Shown here in pieces: positions 37,753-46,572 of a stretch of 64,000 bases of DNA. Made by a program: the position numbers and the translations under genes. The stretch covers positions 124,001 to 188,000 of the forward strand of contig NZ_RBLG01000004.1 of assembly GCF_003634585.1 (NCBI RefSeq). The letters run 5' to 3'. Position 1 is the first letter of the stretch; the number at the start of each line of letters is the position of its first letter. The notes beneath the pieces are model-generated. The model did no database searches. It worked only from the letters and a program-made list of their open reading frames with translations, and was not told the DNA's origin. Source of the DNA: Gillisia mitskevichiae. GTDB taxonomy: Bacteria > Bacteroidota > Bacteroidia > Flavobacteriales > Flavobacteriaceae.

Positions 37753-39741
37753 TTACTCTTTTTTCAAGGTGATCTTAATTACCCCATTTTCAGCTTTCTC
37801 TCCATATTCTTTTACTGCAGCATCAGATTTTAAAACCATCATGCTTTCTATAGTCTTTGGATCTATAGAGTTTAAATCGAAATCCTCTTTTTGTATTTCA
37901 TCATCAATATAAATTAATGGTATTTCATTTGCATTTTCAAAAACGAATTTAGTATTATTAGAACCCGCAGATTTCGCTACATGAACTATAGGAGCTTTTC
38001 TCTTTGTGTTTTTTAAATTAGATTTGGTGCTCATTTCTATAGCTCCTCCTTTAGCCGTTTTGCCATATTTTGCAACAGCGACTTCTCCTTTTAGCACATT
38101 TACATATTTAATACTTTTAGCAGGAATTTTATCTGCTTTAAAATTTTTAGGCATGACTTCTCCATCTATTACTATAATGTAATCTCCTTTCTTATCTGAA
38201 ATTACTTTTACATTTTTACTTTCTTTTTTATTTAAATTATATACCTGCATGCTATCTGCAATTTTGAAACTTTTATTTGAAGAAACACTATCTTTTTCTA
38301 TCCATGTTATTCTATTCCCACCTTTGGAATTTACATTTATGACTTGTCCTTTTCCGCTAATAGAATCGAATTCTGTTACAAAATAATGAACCTTATTCCC
38401 AACTTTAAATGAAGCATTAGATGGCGTTGTGAAAGTTACTTCCTCCATTGTACCGTCCGCAAGATTAGTTTTCCAGATTATATTTTTATCTTTTGTAATG
38501 GAATCTATTGTTATAGGTTTGGAATTTTTTACAATTATAAATTCATTAATTTCATTCGTAGATGGTTTAGAACGAAATTCAATATTAAAATCTTCAGACA
38601 ACCTGATTTCAATATCATCTATTGGAGCGTCACCGTTTTTATTGAAATTTCCAGATTGACCAGATTTTTCGATTTCATATTTAATATTGATTCGGGTTAA
38701 AAGCCCTTCTTTTGAAAATTTCAATTTTTTGAATTTGAGTTCTACTCCCTGTTTTTCGAATTCTCGAACCACTTCTTCTAATTGCTCTTTTGTAGAATTT
38801 TTTGTAATAATGGCAGATGCCAGTTCATCTGGATAAAATTGAACATGATCTAAAACAACTTTAGAAACTCGTTTTACCTGAGCCTCTGTCTTTACATTAA
38901 AAGTGAGCATAAATGCTAGCAACAGTGGGAAAATTAAGCTCATCTTAGAGATATTGCTTCGGCTGGAAGATTTCTTGTTTAACATAAGTATTCGTTTTTT
39001 GATGAATGATTGATAAAAATGATTAACTAATACGTTTTGATATTGATTTGTACTAACTTTTACTAAGACATGTTGATATTCTTGGATACATCCAGAGGCT
39101 TTCGCGGTTTCAGAATCTGCAATAAATTCTAGATTTTGCTCTACAGCTTTCTTATAATACCAACTTATTGGATTAAACCATAAAACCGCCGTAATAAAAT
39201 TGGAGAAAAGCATGTCTATAGAATGAAATTGCCTGGCATGGACCTTTTCATGAGTTAGCATAAGTTGTATTTCATCCTCTTCTATATTCTCAGGATTTAT
39301 AAAAATATATTTGAAGAAGGAAAAAGGTCCAGATTTGTCTGGGGTTTTAATAAACTTAAACTTCTCCTCTTTATGAATTTTGCTGAAATGGATCATTTTT
39401 AAGATCTGGAATATTCTGAAGCTAAATCGTAAAAGGAAGAAAACAGTAATGATTACATAAAATATCCCCACGATCGTCCACCAATTTGTTTCTGGAGATT
39501 CCTGGGTTGTTACCAAATTAGAATTTATGCTGGGTGCAGTGTAGATCGTTTCAGGCACATTAATAAACACCTTTCTTGTAAAGTATATTACAGGTAAAAC
39601 TGCAGAGGTAAAGATCCCTATTAATAAGAATTTTCTATTTGCTATAAATGAGGTGTCATTTTTTAGCATGACTATATAAAGAATATAAAAGAGACTAATA
39701 AGGCCAGCACTTTTCAGAATATAGACTAATAGACTTTCCAT
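37753..39741 (-). CDS. M56 (BlaR1-like) membrane metallopeptidase with TonB-plug modules
   Basis: A 662-residue inner-membrane protein. The first 300 residues hold four to five helices and a zinc peptidase core, HEKVH at 164-168, with a further ligand in LEFIADSETAK. A helix near 285-300 ends the membrane part. The remaining 360 residues are extracytoplasmic and include two short TonB-receptor-plug-like modules: about 530-575 (AKSIKYVNVLKGEVAVAKYG) and about 605-660 (DPKTIESMMVLKSDAAVKEYG, ending NGVIKITLKKE). There is no penicillin-binding domain as in BlaR1. It shares one base with blaI (TAATG), so the pair is a signal-protease/repressor switch; the signal is unknown. Confidence 0.88.
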   Translation of the reverse strand: MESLLVYILKSAGLISLFYILYIVMLKNDTSFIANRKFLLIGIFTSAVLPVIYFTRKVFINVPETIYTAPSINSNLVTTQESPETNWWTIVGIFYVIITVFFLLRFSFRIFQILKMIHFSKIHKEEKFKFIKTPDKSGPFSFFKYIFINPENIEEDEIQLMLTHEKVHARQFHSIDMLFSNFITAVLWFNPISWYYKKAVEQNLEFIADSETAKASGCIQEYQHVLVKVSTNQYQNVLVNHFYQSFIKKRILMLNKKSSSRSNISKMSLIFPLLLAFMLTFNVKTEAQVKRVSKVVLDHVQFYPDELASAIITKNSTKEQLEEVVREFEKQGVELKFKKLKFSKEGLLTRINIKYEIEKSGQSGNFNKNGDAPIDDIEIRLSEDFNIEFRSKPSTNEINEFIIVKNSKPITIDSITKDKNIIWKTNLADGTMEEVTFTTPSNASFKVGNKVHYFVTEFDSISGKGQVINVNSKGGNRITWIEKDSVSSNKSFKIADSMQVYNLNKKESKNVKVISDKKGDYIIVIDGEVMPKNFKADKIPAKSIKYVNVLKGEVAVAKYGKTAKGGAIEMSTKSNLKNTKRKAPIVHVAKSAGSNNTKFVFENANEIPLIYIDDEIQKEDFDLNSIDPKTIESMMVLKSDAAVKEYGEKAENGVIKITLKKE

Positions 39742-40103
39742 TATTTTTCCTTTTTTTCTATAATTGCCAAGATCTCTCTCAATTCTTCAGCAGAAATTTT
39801 TTCTTCTTTCGCGAAAAAGGAAACCATACTCTTGTAAGAATTATCAAAGAATTTTTTAGTAGCCGTATTCATAAATTGCTTTCTATAAATCTCCTTTGAT
39901 ACCGCGGGATAATATTGATGAGTTTTTCCGAAAGCGGTATGTGCAACATATCCTTTGTCTTCAAGATTTCTAATAATGGTAGAGACGGTATTATAATGTA
40001 AATTCTCCTCGGTCAACTCGGCTTGCACTTCTTTTACGAAGGCTTTTTCTAGCTTCCATAAAATATGCATAATCGCTTCTTCTTTATTGGTCAATTTCTC
40101 CAT
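39741..40103 (-). CDS. BlaI/MecI/CopY-family transcriptional repressor
   Basis: A 120-residue winged-helix repressor. LTNKEEAIMHILWKLEKAFVKEVQAEL...YNTVSTIIRNLEDKGYVAHTAFGKTHQYYPAVSKEIYRKQ is the family pattern; the C-terminal helices form the dimer domain, cleaved in staphylococcal BlaI upon signalling. The M56 peptidase that would trigger its inactivation is encoded directly downstream. A candidate operator lies at 40153-40176, 50 bp before the ATG. Targets beyond its own operon, for example the divergent antiporter, are possible. Confidence 0.93.
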   Translation of the reverse strand: MEKLTNKEEAIMHILWKLEKAFVKEVQAELTEENLHYNTVSTIIRNLEDKGYVAHTAFGKTHQYYPAVSKEIYRKQFMNTATKKFFDNSYKSMVSFFAKEEKISAEELREILAIIEKKEK

Positions 40104-40152
40104 AGTCCTACTTTTTCAAAATAAGTTTAAAGTGAAAACCAAATATAACGAT

Positions 40153-40176
40153 AAAAATAGTTATAAACCTATTTTT
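40153..40176. promoter_or_regulatory. Candidate BlaI-type operator
   Basis: AAAAATAG and CTATTTTT form a perfect 8-bp inverted repeat around TTATAAAC in the gap between blaI and the divergent antiporter gene. Family repressors bind AT-rich dyads there. The right arm overlaps a plus-strand TATTTTTG box. Assignment is by position and symmetry only. Confidence 0.5.
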
Positions 40177-40241
40177 GTAGTTTGAGAATTGCATTGTGCA
40201 GCATTCGTAACTTTCTTTATCTTCGCAACAAAATGAGATAG

Positions 40242-41183
40242 ATGAGTATACTTTATATATTAATTGGGTTTGTATTGCTAGTTGTAGGAGGAGAGTTTTT
40301 GGTGAGATCCTCTGTAGCTATTTCTTTTAAATTCAATATTTCAAAGATGATAATTGGGTTAACAGTAGTTTCCTTTGCTACTTCTTTGCCAGAGCTTTTA
40401 GTTAGCTTGCAGGCAGCGTTATCTGGGTTTTCAGATATTTCGCTGGGAAATGTAATAGGCTCTAATATTGCTAATATTGGTTTGGTTTTAGGGATAACTG
40501 CGATTATCTCCCCATTAATTATAGATAAAGATTTTTATAAGTTCAATTGGCCCATAATGATGTTCTTTTCTTTCGCATTGTATTTTTTCCTATACACAGG
40601 AGGGAATATCTCTAGAATAGAAGGAGCTGCTTTATTTATAGGTATTATTATATATGTGTTATTTCTTATCCAACGAGCTAGAAAGAATAGGATAGAAGTA
40701 GAAGGGATAGATGAATCTTTAAAAGTAACTTCTGGTTTTAAGATAATAATCTGGCTATTAATTGGTGGGGTGGCACTTTACGGAGGATCAGAATTGTTGG
40801 TATCTGGAGCTGTAGATCTTGCTGAAATGATTGGCGTGAGTGAACGTGTGATCTCCGTAAGTATTATAGCCGTAGGAACGAGTATTCCCGAGTTGGCTGC
40901 ATCGGTTATTGCAGCACTAAAGAAGGAAAAGGCTATCTCGTTAGGGAATTTAATAGGTTCCAATATTTTTAATATCGCTTCGGTGTTGGGAATAACTGCA
41001 CTTATACAACCTATATATTTAAAATCTGAAGAATTACTTACTAATGATATTTTCTGGATGTTAGGTTTTTCCTTTGTGCTAATTCCTTTAGCTTTTCTTC
41101 CAAAGAGGTTTAGTATTTCCAGATATAAAGGAATAATTCTTTTCGTTGCCTATGTTATTTTTATTGGAATGGCATTTATGTAA
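40242..41183 (+). CDS. Ca2+/Na+ antiporter (CaCA superfamily, YrbG-like)
   Basis: A 313-residue membrane protein with ten helices in two inverted repeats. Each repeat has a conserved alpha motif: TVVSFATSLPELLVSLQAALSGFSDISLGNVIGSNIANIGLVLG in the first half and AVGTSIPELAASVIAALKKEKAISLGNLIGSNIFNIASVLG in the second. These GTS(I/L)PEL and GNxIGSN segments coordinate the exchanged cations. It probably extrudes Ca2+ against Na+ or H+. It is divergent from blaI. A TATCTTCG box (40218-40225) may serve as its -7 element. Confidence 0.92.
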   Translation: MSILYILIGFVLLVVGGEFLVRSSVAISFKFNISKMIIGLTVVSFATSLPELLVSLQAALSGFSDISLGNVIGSNIANIGLVLGITAIISPLIIDKDFYKFNWPIMMFFSFALYFFLYTGGNISRIEGAALFIGIIIYVLFLIQRARKNRIEVEGIDESLKVTSGFKIIIWLLIGGVALYGGSELLVSGAVDLAEMIGVSERVISVSIIAVGTSIPELAASVIAALKKEKAISLGNLIGSNIFNIASVLGITALIQPIYLKSEELLTNDIFWMLGFSFVLIPLAFLPKRFSISRYKGIILFVAYVIFIGMAFM

Positions 41184-41227
41184 TCTACAGGGCTAAATCC
41201 TAAAAAAAGTTAAATAAATATTTTTTA

Positions 41228-41244
41228 CCCCTAAAATTTAGGGG
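41228..41244. promoter_or_regulatory. 17-bp palindrome in the GSIII promoter
   Basis: CCCCTAAA and TTTAGGGG are perfect inverted arms around a single central A. The palindrome lies 18 bp upstream of the TATTTTTG -7 box (41263-41270), exactly where a -33 element would be; no TTTG is present there. GC-rich arms stand out in an AT-rich gap. Most likely the binding site of a nitrogen-status regulator. Confidence 0.7.
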
Positions 41245-41262
41245 GTGTAATCTTAAAAAGTA

Positions 41263-41270
41263 TATTTTTG
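41263..41270 (+). promoter_or_regulatory. -7 box of the GSIII gene
   Basis: TATTTTTG matches TAnnTTTG, 30 bp upstream of the ATG. Confidence 0.65.
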
Positions 41271-41300
41271 TCGAAGTAATTTAAAATTAAACGACACCAC

Positions 41301-43487
41301 ATGGCAATTTTAAGATTTCAGGCATTAAAAGAAACATTAAATAGAAAACCGGTAAAGATCGAGGAGACTGATCGTAGATCTGAGCTTTTTGGTAGAAATG
41401 TTTTTAACGAGACAGTGATGAGACAGTTCCTAACTAAGGAAGCTTATCAGAGTGTAAGGGATGCTTCCCTTAAAGGGACGAAAATTAGCAGAGGTGTAGC
41501 CGATCATATTTCTACCGGGATGAAGGAATGGGCGATCTCTAAAGGAGTTACTCATTATACTCACTGGTTTCAGCCATTAACTGGTGCTACTGCAGAGAAA
41601 CATGATGCTTTTTTTGAAACTATTGGTGACGGATTAGCAATTGAAAAATTTGGTGGAACTCAATTAGTTCAGCAAGAACCAGATGCATCTAGTTTTCCTC
41701 ATGGGGGAATAAGAAATACTTTTGAAGCCAGAGGATATACCGCCTGGGATCCTACATCTCCCGCATTTATTTATGGAACTACCTTATGTATTCCTACAGT
41801 ATATGTTTCTTATACTGGTGAAGCATTAGATTATAAGACACCTTTATTAAGAGCTTTACAGGCTGTAGATTCAGCTTCAACCGCAGTATGTAAATACTTC
41901 GATAAAAATGTGACTAAAGTTATTGCTACTCTTGGATGGGAGCAGGAATATTTCTTAATAGATTCAGCATTATATGCATCCAGACCAGATCTACAACTTT
42001 CTGGAAGAACTTTATTGGGACATTCCCCTGCAAAAGGACAACAATTAGACGATCATTATTTTGGATCTATTCCTAGCAGAGCTTTGGCTTACATGAGAGA
42101 TCTAGAGATAGAATGTATGTTATTGGGAATTCCAGTAAAAACAAGACATAACGAAGTTGCCCCAAATCAGTTTGAGTTAGCTCCTATCTTTGAAGAAGCT
42201 AACCTTGCAGTAGACCATAATTCATTATTGATGGATCTAATGGACAAGATTGGAGAGAGACATAATTTTAAAGTGCTTTTCCATGAGAAGCCGTTTGCAG
42301 GAATCAATGGAAGTGGGAAGCACAATAACTGGTCTTTAAGTACAGATACCGGGACTAACTTATTGAGTCCTGGAAGTACTCCAATGAAGAATTTACAATT
42401 CTTAGCGTTCTTTGTGAATACTATTAAAGCCGTTCATGATCATGAAGAATTATTAAGAGCGACAATTGCAAGTGCATCCAACGATCATAGATTAGGAGCT
42501 AACGAAGCGCCACCTGCAATTATTTCAGCTTTTATAGGAAGTCAATTAACAGATGTTTTAAATGAACTTGAAAAGGTTACAGACGGGAAATTATCTCCTC
42601 AAGAAAAAACCGATCTTAAGTTAAACGTAGTTGGTAAGATCCCTGAGATTTTACTTGATAATACAGACAGAAACAGAACTTCGTCTTTTGCATTTACTGG
42701 GAATAAATTTGAGTTTAGAGCAGTGGGTTCTACTGCTAACTGTGCAAATGCGATGACGGTTTTAAATACTATAGTTGCTAAACAACTTAAAGATTTTAAG
42801 AAAAGTGTTGATGCCTTAATAAAAGATAAAGGCATGAAGAAAGACGACGCTATCTTTAATATTTTGAGAGATTACATTAAAAAGTCTAAGAAAATTAGAT
42901 TTGAAGGTGATGGATATGCAGATGCATGGCAGGTTGAAGCTGAAAAACGTGGGTTAAGTAATCATAAAACAACTCCACAAGCTTTAAAAGCAAAGGTTTC
43001 TAAGCAAACTATCGACTTGTACAAGGAGATGAAGGTGATGAACAAGAGGGAAGTAGAAGCCCGTCATGAAATTGAGCTGGAAGATTACTCTATGAGAATC
43101 CAGATAGAAGGAAGAATTTTAGGTGATATTGCAAGAAATCATGTAATCCCAACATGTATTCGTTATCAAAATGTGTTAATTGAAAACGTACGTGGTTTGA
43201 AGGAGATCTTTGAAGAAAACTTTAAAAAGCATTCTAAAGAGCAAATTGGAATTATCGAAGCAATATCTGGACATATCGAGCATATAAATGCAGATGTAAG
43301 CAAAATGATCGAAGCTCGTAAAGCAGCGAATAAGATTGAAGATGCAGAGAAAAGAGCATTTGCTTATTGCGATAACGTGAAACCATTTTTCGAAGAAATA
43401 AGATATCACTGTGATAAATTAGAGTTATTGGTAGACGATGAGATCTGGCCTCTAACTAAGTATAGAGAGTTGTTATTTACTAGATAA
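41301..43487 (+). CDS. glnN: Glutamine synthetase type III
   Basis: A 728-residue enzyme making glutamine from glutamate, ammonia and ATP. Length and motifs fit GSIII: HYTHWFQPLTGATAEKHDAF near the N terminus, WEQEYFLID, the glutamate-binding NEVAPNQFELAPIFEEAN, ATP-binding EKPFAGINGSGKHNNWS, RLGANEAPPAIISAF and FTGNKFEFRAVGS. The C-terminal 200 residues form the helical extension absent from GSI. GSIII is the main GS of many Bacteroidota and is controlled transcriptionally; here the promoter has a striking palindrome. A strong terminator follows. Confidence 0.96.
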   Translation: MAILRFQALKETLNRKPVKIEETDRRSELFGRNVFNETVMRQFLTKEAYQSVRDASLKGTKISRGVADHISTGMKEWAISKGVTHYTHWFQPLTGATAEKHDAFFETIGDGLAIEKFGGTQLVQQEPDASSFPHGGIRNTFEARGYTAWDPTSPAFIYGTTLCIPTVYVSYTGEALDYKTPLLRALQAVDSASTAVCKYFDKNVTKVIATLGWEQEYFLIDSALYASRPDLQLSGRTLLGHSPAKGQQLDDHYFGSIPSRALAYMRDLEIECMLLGIPVKTRHNEVAPNQFELAPIFEEANLAVDHNSLLMDLMDKIGERHNFKVLFHEKPFAGINGSGKHNNWSLSTDTGTNLLSPGSTPMKNLQFLAFFVNTIKAVHDHEELLRATIASASNDHRLGANEAPPAIISAFIGSQLTDVLNELEKVTDGKLSPQEKTDLKLNVVGKIPEILLDNTDRNRTSSFAFTGNKFEFRAVGSTANCANAMTVLNTIVAKQLKDFKKSVDALIKDKGMKKDDAIFNILRDYIKKSKKIRFEGDGYADAWQVEAEKRGLSNHKTTPQALKAKVSKQTIDLYKEMKVMNKREVEARHEIELEDYSMRIQIEGRILGDIARNHVIPTCIRYQNVLIENVRGLKEIFEENFKKHSKEQIGIIEAISGHIEHINADVSKMIEARKAANKIEDAEKRAFAYCDNVKPFFEEIRYHCDKLELLVDDEIWPLTKYRELLFTR

Positions 43488-43506
43488 CATCTATCAAAAT
43501 CTGTAT

Positions 43507-43548
43507 AAAACCACATTTTTCAGTTATTCTGAAAAATGTGGTTTTTTT
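43507..43548 (+). terminator. Terminator of the GSIII gene
   Basis: A perfect 17-bp stem (43507-43523 with 43529-43545) closed by TTATT and ending in a run of seven T. Confidence 0.92.
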
Positions 43549-43597
43549 ATTACCTCATAATTATAGAGCTAAGTCAGGATAAAAAATCAAAAGAATG

Positions 43598-43605
43598 TAT
43601 CTTTG
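43598..43605 (+). promoter_or_regulatory. -7 box of purM
   Basis: TATCTTTG matches TAnnTTTG, 23 bp before the purM ATG. Confidence 0.6.
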
Positions 43606-43628
43606 CAATCTCATAAAAAAGGAGCTTC

Positions 43629-44807
43629 ATGAGTCAGGAAATTAGTAAAAGATATGCCGGAAGAGGTGTTTCTGCAGGAAAAGAAGATGTTCACAACGCA
43701 ATTAAAAATGTGGATAAGGGATTATTTCCGCAGGCTTTCTGTAAAATTGTTCCAGATCATTTAACGGGCGATGAGGATTATTGCCTTATTATGCATGCAG
43801 ATGGCGCAGGTACAAAGTCTTCTTTGGCTTATATGTATTGGAAAGAAACTGGAGACCTTTCTGTTTGGAAAGGGGTGGCTCAAGATGCACTTATCATGAA
43901 TATAGATGATCTTTTGTGTGTGGGAGCAGTAGACAATATTATGCTTTCTTCTACTATAGGAAGAAACAAAAACCGCATACCTGGAGAAGTTATTTCAGCT
44001 ATAATCAACGGAACAGAAGACTTGCTAAAAGATCTTAAAGGTTTTGGAGTAGAAATTCATTCTACTGGTGGAGAGACGGCAGATGTGGGAGATCTAGTTC
44101 GTACGATTATCGTAGACTCTACAGTTACTGCCAGAATGAAGAAAAGTGAGGTAATAGATAATGCAAATATTAAACCTGGAGATGTTATAGTTGGGTTAGC
44201 TTCTTTTGGTCAAGCAACTTACGAGAAAGAATATAATGGAGGGATGGGAAGTAATGGTCTTACTTCTGCAAGACATGATGTTTTCTCTAAGATTCTAGCT
44301 GAAAAATATCCTGAAAGTTTTGATAATAGTATTCCTGAAGAACTTATATATTCTGGGTCTAAAACTTTAACTGAGGAAGTAGAAAATTCCCCATTAAACG
44401 CTGGTAAGTTGGTTTTATCTCCAACCCGAACTTATGCTCCAATAATAAAGAAGATCCTTTCTAAATATTCTAACAAAGATATCCACGGAATGGTGCATTG
44501 TAGTGGAGGAGCACAAACGAAAATCCTTCATTTTATAAAAGAGCTCCACATTATAAAAGATAACTTATTTGAGGTTCCACCCTTATTTAAATTAATTCAG
44601 AAGGAAAGCAAGACCGATTGGAAAGAAATGTATCAGGTATTTAATATGGGACATCGCATGGAACTTTATGTGAGTGAAAAGATAGCAGAGGAGATCATTT
44701 CTATATCAAAATCTTTTAATGTAGATGCTCAAATCATTGGTCGGGTTGAAGCTTCAAATAATAAATCTCTTACTATTAAGAGTGAGTTTGGAGAGTTTAA
44801 CTATTGA
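43629..44807 (+). CDS. purM: Phosphoribosylformylglycinamidine cyclo-ligase (AIR synthetase)
   Basis: A 392-residue PurM-superfamily enzyme closing the imidazole ring in purine synthesis. Signatures: RYAGRGVSAGKEDVHNAIKN, the substrate/ATP stretch HADGAGTKSSLAYMYW, DALIMNIDDLLCVGA, STGGETADVGDLVRT and GMVHCSGGAQTKILHF. It is longer than E. coli PurM (345) and diverges at several positions, as Bacteroidota PurM do, and is often labelled AIR synthase-related. Monocistronic between terminators and the membrane paralogs. Confidence 0.9.
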   Translation: MSQEISKRYAGRGVSAGKEDVHNAIKNVDKGLFPQAFCKIVPDHLTGDEDYCLIMHADGAGTKSSLAYMYWKETGDLSVWKGVAQDALIMNIDDLLCVGAVDNIMLSSTIGRNKNRIPGEVISAIINGTEDLLKDLKGFGVEIHSTGGETADVGDLVRTIIVDSTVTARMKKSEVIDNANIKPGDVIVGLASFGQATYEKEYNGGMGSNGLTSARHDVFSKILAEKYPESFDNSIPEELIYSGSKTLTEEVENSPLNAGKLVLSPTRTYAPIIKKILSKYSNKDIHGMVHCSGGAQTKILHFIKELHIIKDNLFEVPPLFKLIQKESKTDWKEMYQVFNMGHRMELYVSEKIAEEIISISKSFNVDAQIIGRVEASNNKSLTIKSEFGEFNY

Positions 44808-44918
44808 TTTCTCTCCACTTTAGAACGTTTTTGCTAAAATGTTGTATTTTACATTAAGTGAAATGTATTTCTTTAAGCGCGAAAAAAAATATGTGCTTAG
44901 ATCTATGAATGATCAACT

Positions 44919-45632
44919 ATGAAGCCTTACAAGCATTTTTTACTCATTACTACGCTCACTTTAATTGTGATTAACCTTGGGGTTATGATCAATTTAGACG
45001 AAGTAGTGAGTCGTTGGGTGAGATTTGCATCTATGCTTATCTTTTTCTTACTATTTATATCCCCATTATATTATAAACAGGGAGGTCTTTTAGTTTTTAC
45101 GCTCTTATTATTTTCAGACGGTCTACTCATAAATTATGAAGATCCGGTTATTAATGCATTGATCTTTATTGTACGTGCTGTAATATATTTAGCTTTAATA
45201 AGATTAGTATTTACTCGTTTAAAACAACTTCAAACCAATTTATTTCAGAAGATTATTTTTACTATTGCAATAGGTATGAATTTGTACTTATTATACCTAC
45301 TTGCAGATATGGTGCCTGTTGGACAATCTTATTCTTTTATAGATATTCTATTTTATCTCTATGGTTTAGCTGTAATAGTATGTGTTACGGCTGCAGTTTC
45401 TTTTAGTAACAGATATGCTAACAGAGCTTCAATATTTTTTTTAGGTGCAGTTTTAAGTTTGGCATTTTCAGATCTCACTTATTTTATAGCGTTTAACCTT
45501 GGGTTTTCAGAATTCTTTATGGTAGACAGGGTTTTTAATATTTTAGGAATTGCTTTTTTACTTCAATTTATGTTTTTAGAAAGACTGGAAAACATAGATG
45601 CAAAAAGTGATTTGGATGACCAGCATAGCTAA
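44919..45632 (+). CDS. Multi-pass membrane protein, first of two tandem paralogs
   Basis: A 237-residue protein with about eight hydrophobic helices and a short polar C-terminal tail. No catalytic family is certain. The helix pattern and FFLGAVLSLAFSDLTYFIAFNLG recall the GALLFxxSD motif of YhhN/TMEM86 lysoplasmalogenase-like proteins, but the match is weak. It is clearly paralogous to the next gene: NRYANRASIFFLGAV here versus NRYSNKSSFYFLWAV there, with VDRVFNILG versus PDRMFYIIG. A tandem duplication is the likely origin. Function unknown. Confidence 0.75.
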   Translation: MKPYKHFLLITTLTLIVINLGVMINLDEVVSRWVRFASMLIFFLLFISPLYYKQGGLLVFTLLLFSDGLLINYEDPVINALIFIVRAVIYLALIRLVFTRLKQLQTNLFQKIIFTIAIGMNLYLLYLLADMVPVGQSYSFIDILFYLYGLAVIVCVTAAVSFSNRYANRASIFFLGAVLSLAFSDLTYFIAFNLGFSEFFMVDRVFNILGIAFLLQFMFLERLENIDAKSDLDDQHS

Positions 45633-45773
45633 TGGTAGCAATTAAGTAAAATTTTAATCTGTTGTTCTAAAGCAATTGAAGCTTAACTAACTGTTTTATT
45701 TTTAGTTTTATCTGTATATCACAGAGATAATATTATTTTTACCTCAAACTAGAGACATTTCCTCTTCTATTAA

Positions 45774-46478
45774 ATGAAAAACCTCAAAACTATACTTGTT
45801 GTAATTGGAGTTATTCTTTTACTCACCAATTTTTATATTATCCTAGAGTTTGGATTATTAGAAAGCAGGTGGTTACGTATTATTGGAACCTTAATTTTAT
45901 TTTCTATTTTTCTTGTTGGGGTTAAGCGTAAAGAGCCGTTTTTAATTCTTGGATTCACTTCGCTATTAGTTTCAGATATTTTACTTCTCAAATATGAAAT
46001 ACCTTGGGTTAAAAAGCTAACCTTTGTTATAGTTATAATAGCTTATTTGTCTTTCATGAATCATATAAGACCTTATGTGAAAAACCTAGAGGCAACAGTA
46101 GTTCAGAAAGTGTTATTTGTGGGGGTATTGGGAATAAATATAGTGATGCTTTATTTGTTAATAGATATGGCTGGCACTAAATGGGATGATTCCTGGCATA
46201 TATTTTTGTTCTACGTATATGGTATTGCCATGATTGCAATGGTAATACTCGGGTTTTCTTATTCAAACAGATATAGTAATAAATCTTCTTTTTATTTCTT
46301 ATGGGCGGTTTTAGGCTTAGTTATATCAGATATTTCAGGCTTTATGTCTTATTACTTGAATGTTGAAGAATTTTTCTTTCCAGATAGAATGTTTTATATT
46401 ATTGGCTTGTTGTGTTTAGTAAAATTTTCTAGAATGGATAAAAATAGAGATATGTTAGAATCCTACAAATTTCTTTAA
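45774..46478 (+). CDS. Multi-pass membrane protein, second tandem paralog
   Basis: A 234-residue protein with about eight helices, similar along its whole length to the preceding 237-residue protein: same size, same helix pattern, shared SNRY-x3-S-x3-FL-x-AVLxLxxSD and DRxFxIxG motifs. The 141-bp gap between the two genes leaves room for a separate promoter. As with its neighbour, a distant YhhN-like identity is possible but unproven. It precedes prfA by 94 bp, with no implied functional link. Confidence 0.75.
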   Translation: MKNLKTILVVIGVILLLTNFYIILEFGLLESRWLRIIGTLILFSIFLVGVKRKEPFLILGFTSLLVSDILLLKYEIPWVKKLTFVIVIIAYLSFMNHIRPYVKNLEATVVQKVLFVGVLGINIVMLYLLIDMAGTKWDDSWHIFLFYVYGIAMIAMVILGFSYSNRYSNKSSFYFLWAVLGLVISDISGFMSYYLNVEEFFFPDRMFYIIGLLCLVKFSRMDKNRDMLESYKFL

Positions 46479-46539
46479 AGAAGTATTATTCAAATTGAAT
46501 AGTTACTAAGCCACGCCTTAATAATTGGTGAAATTAATG

Positions 46540-46547
46540 TAAATTTG
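46540..46547 (+). promoter_or_regulatory. -7 box of prfA
   Basis: TAAATTTG matches TAnnTTTG, 25 bp before the prfA ATG. Confidence 0.55.
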
Positions 46548-46572
46548 CATCGAAAAATCATTAGAAAAGTTT

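Noticed and set aside
45711-45731. TATCT...AGATA inverted repeat between the membrane paralogs
   Set aside because: Only five bases pair; expected by chance in AT-rich DNA.
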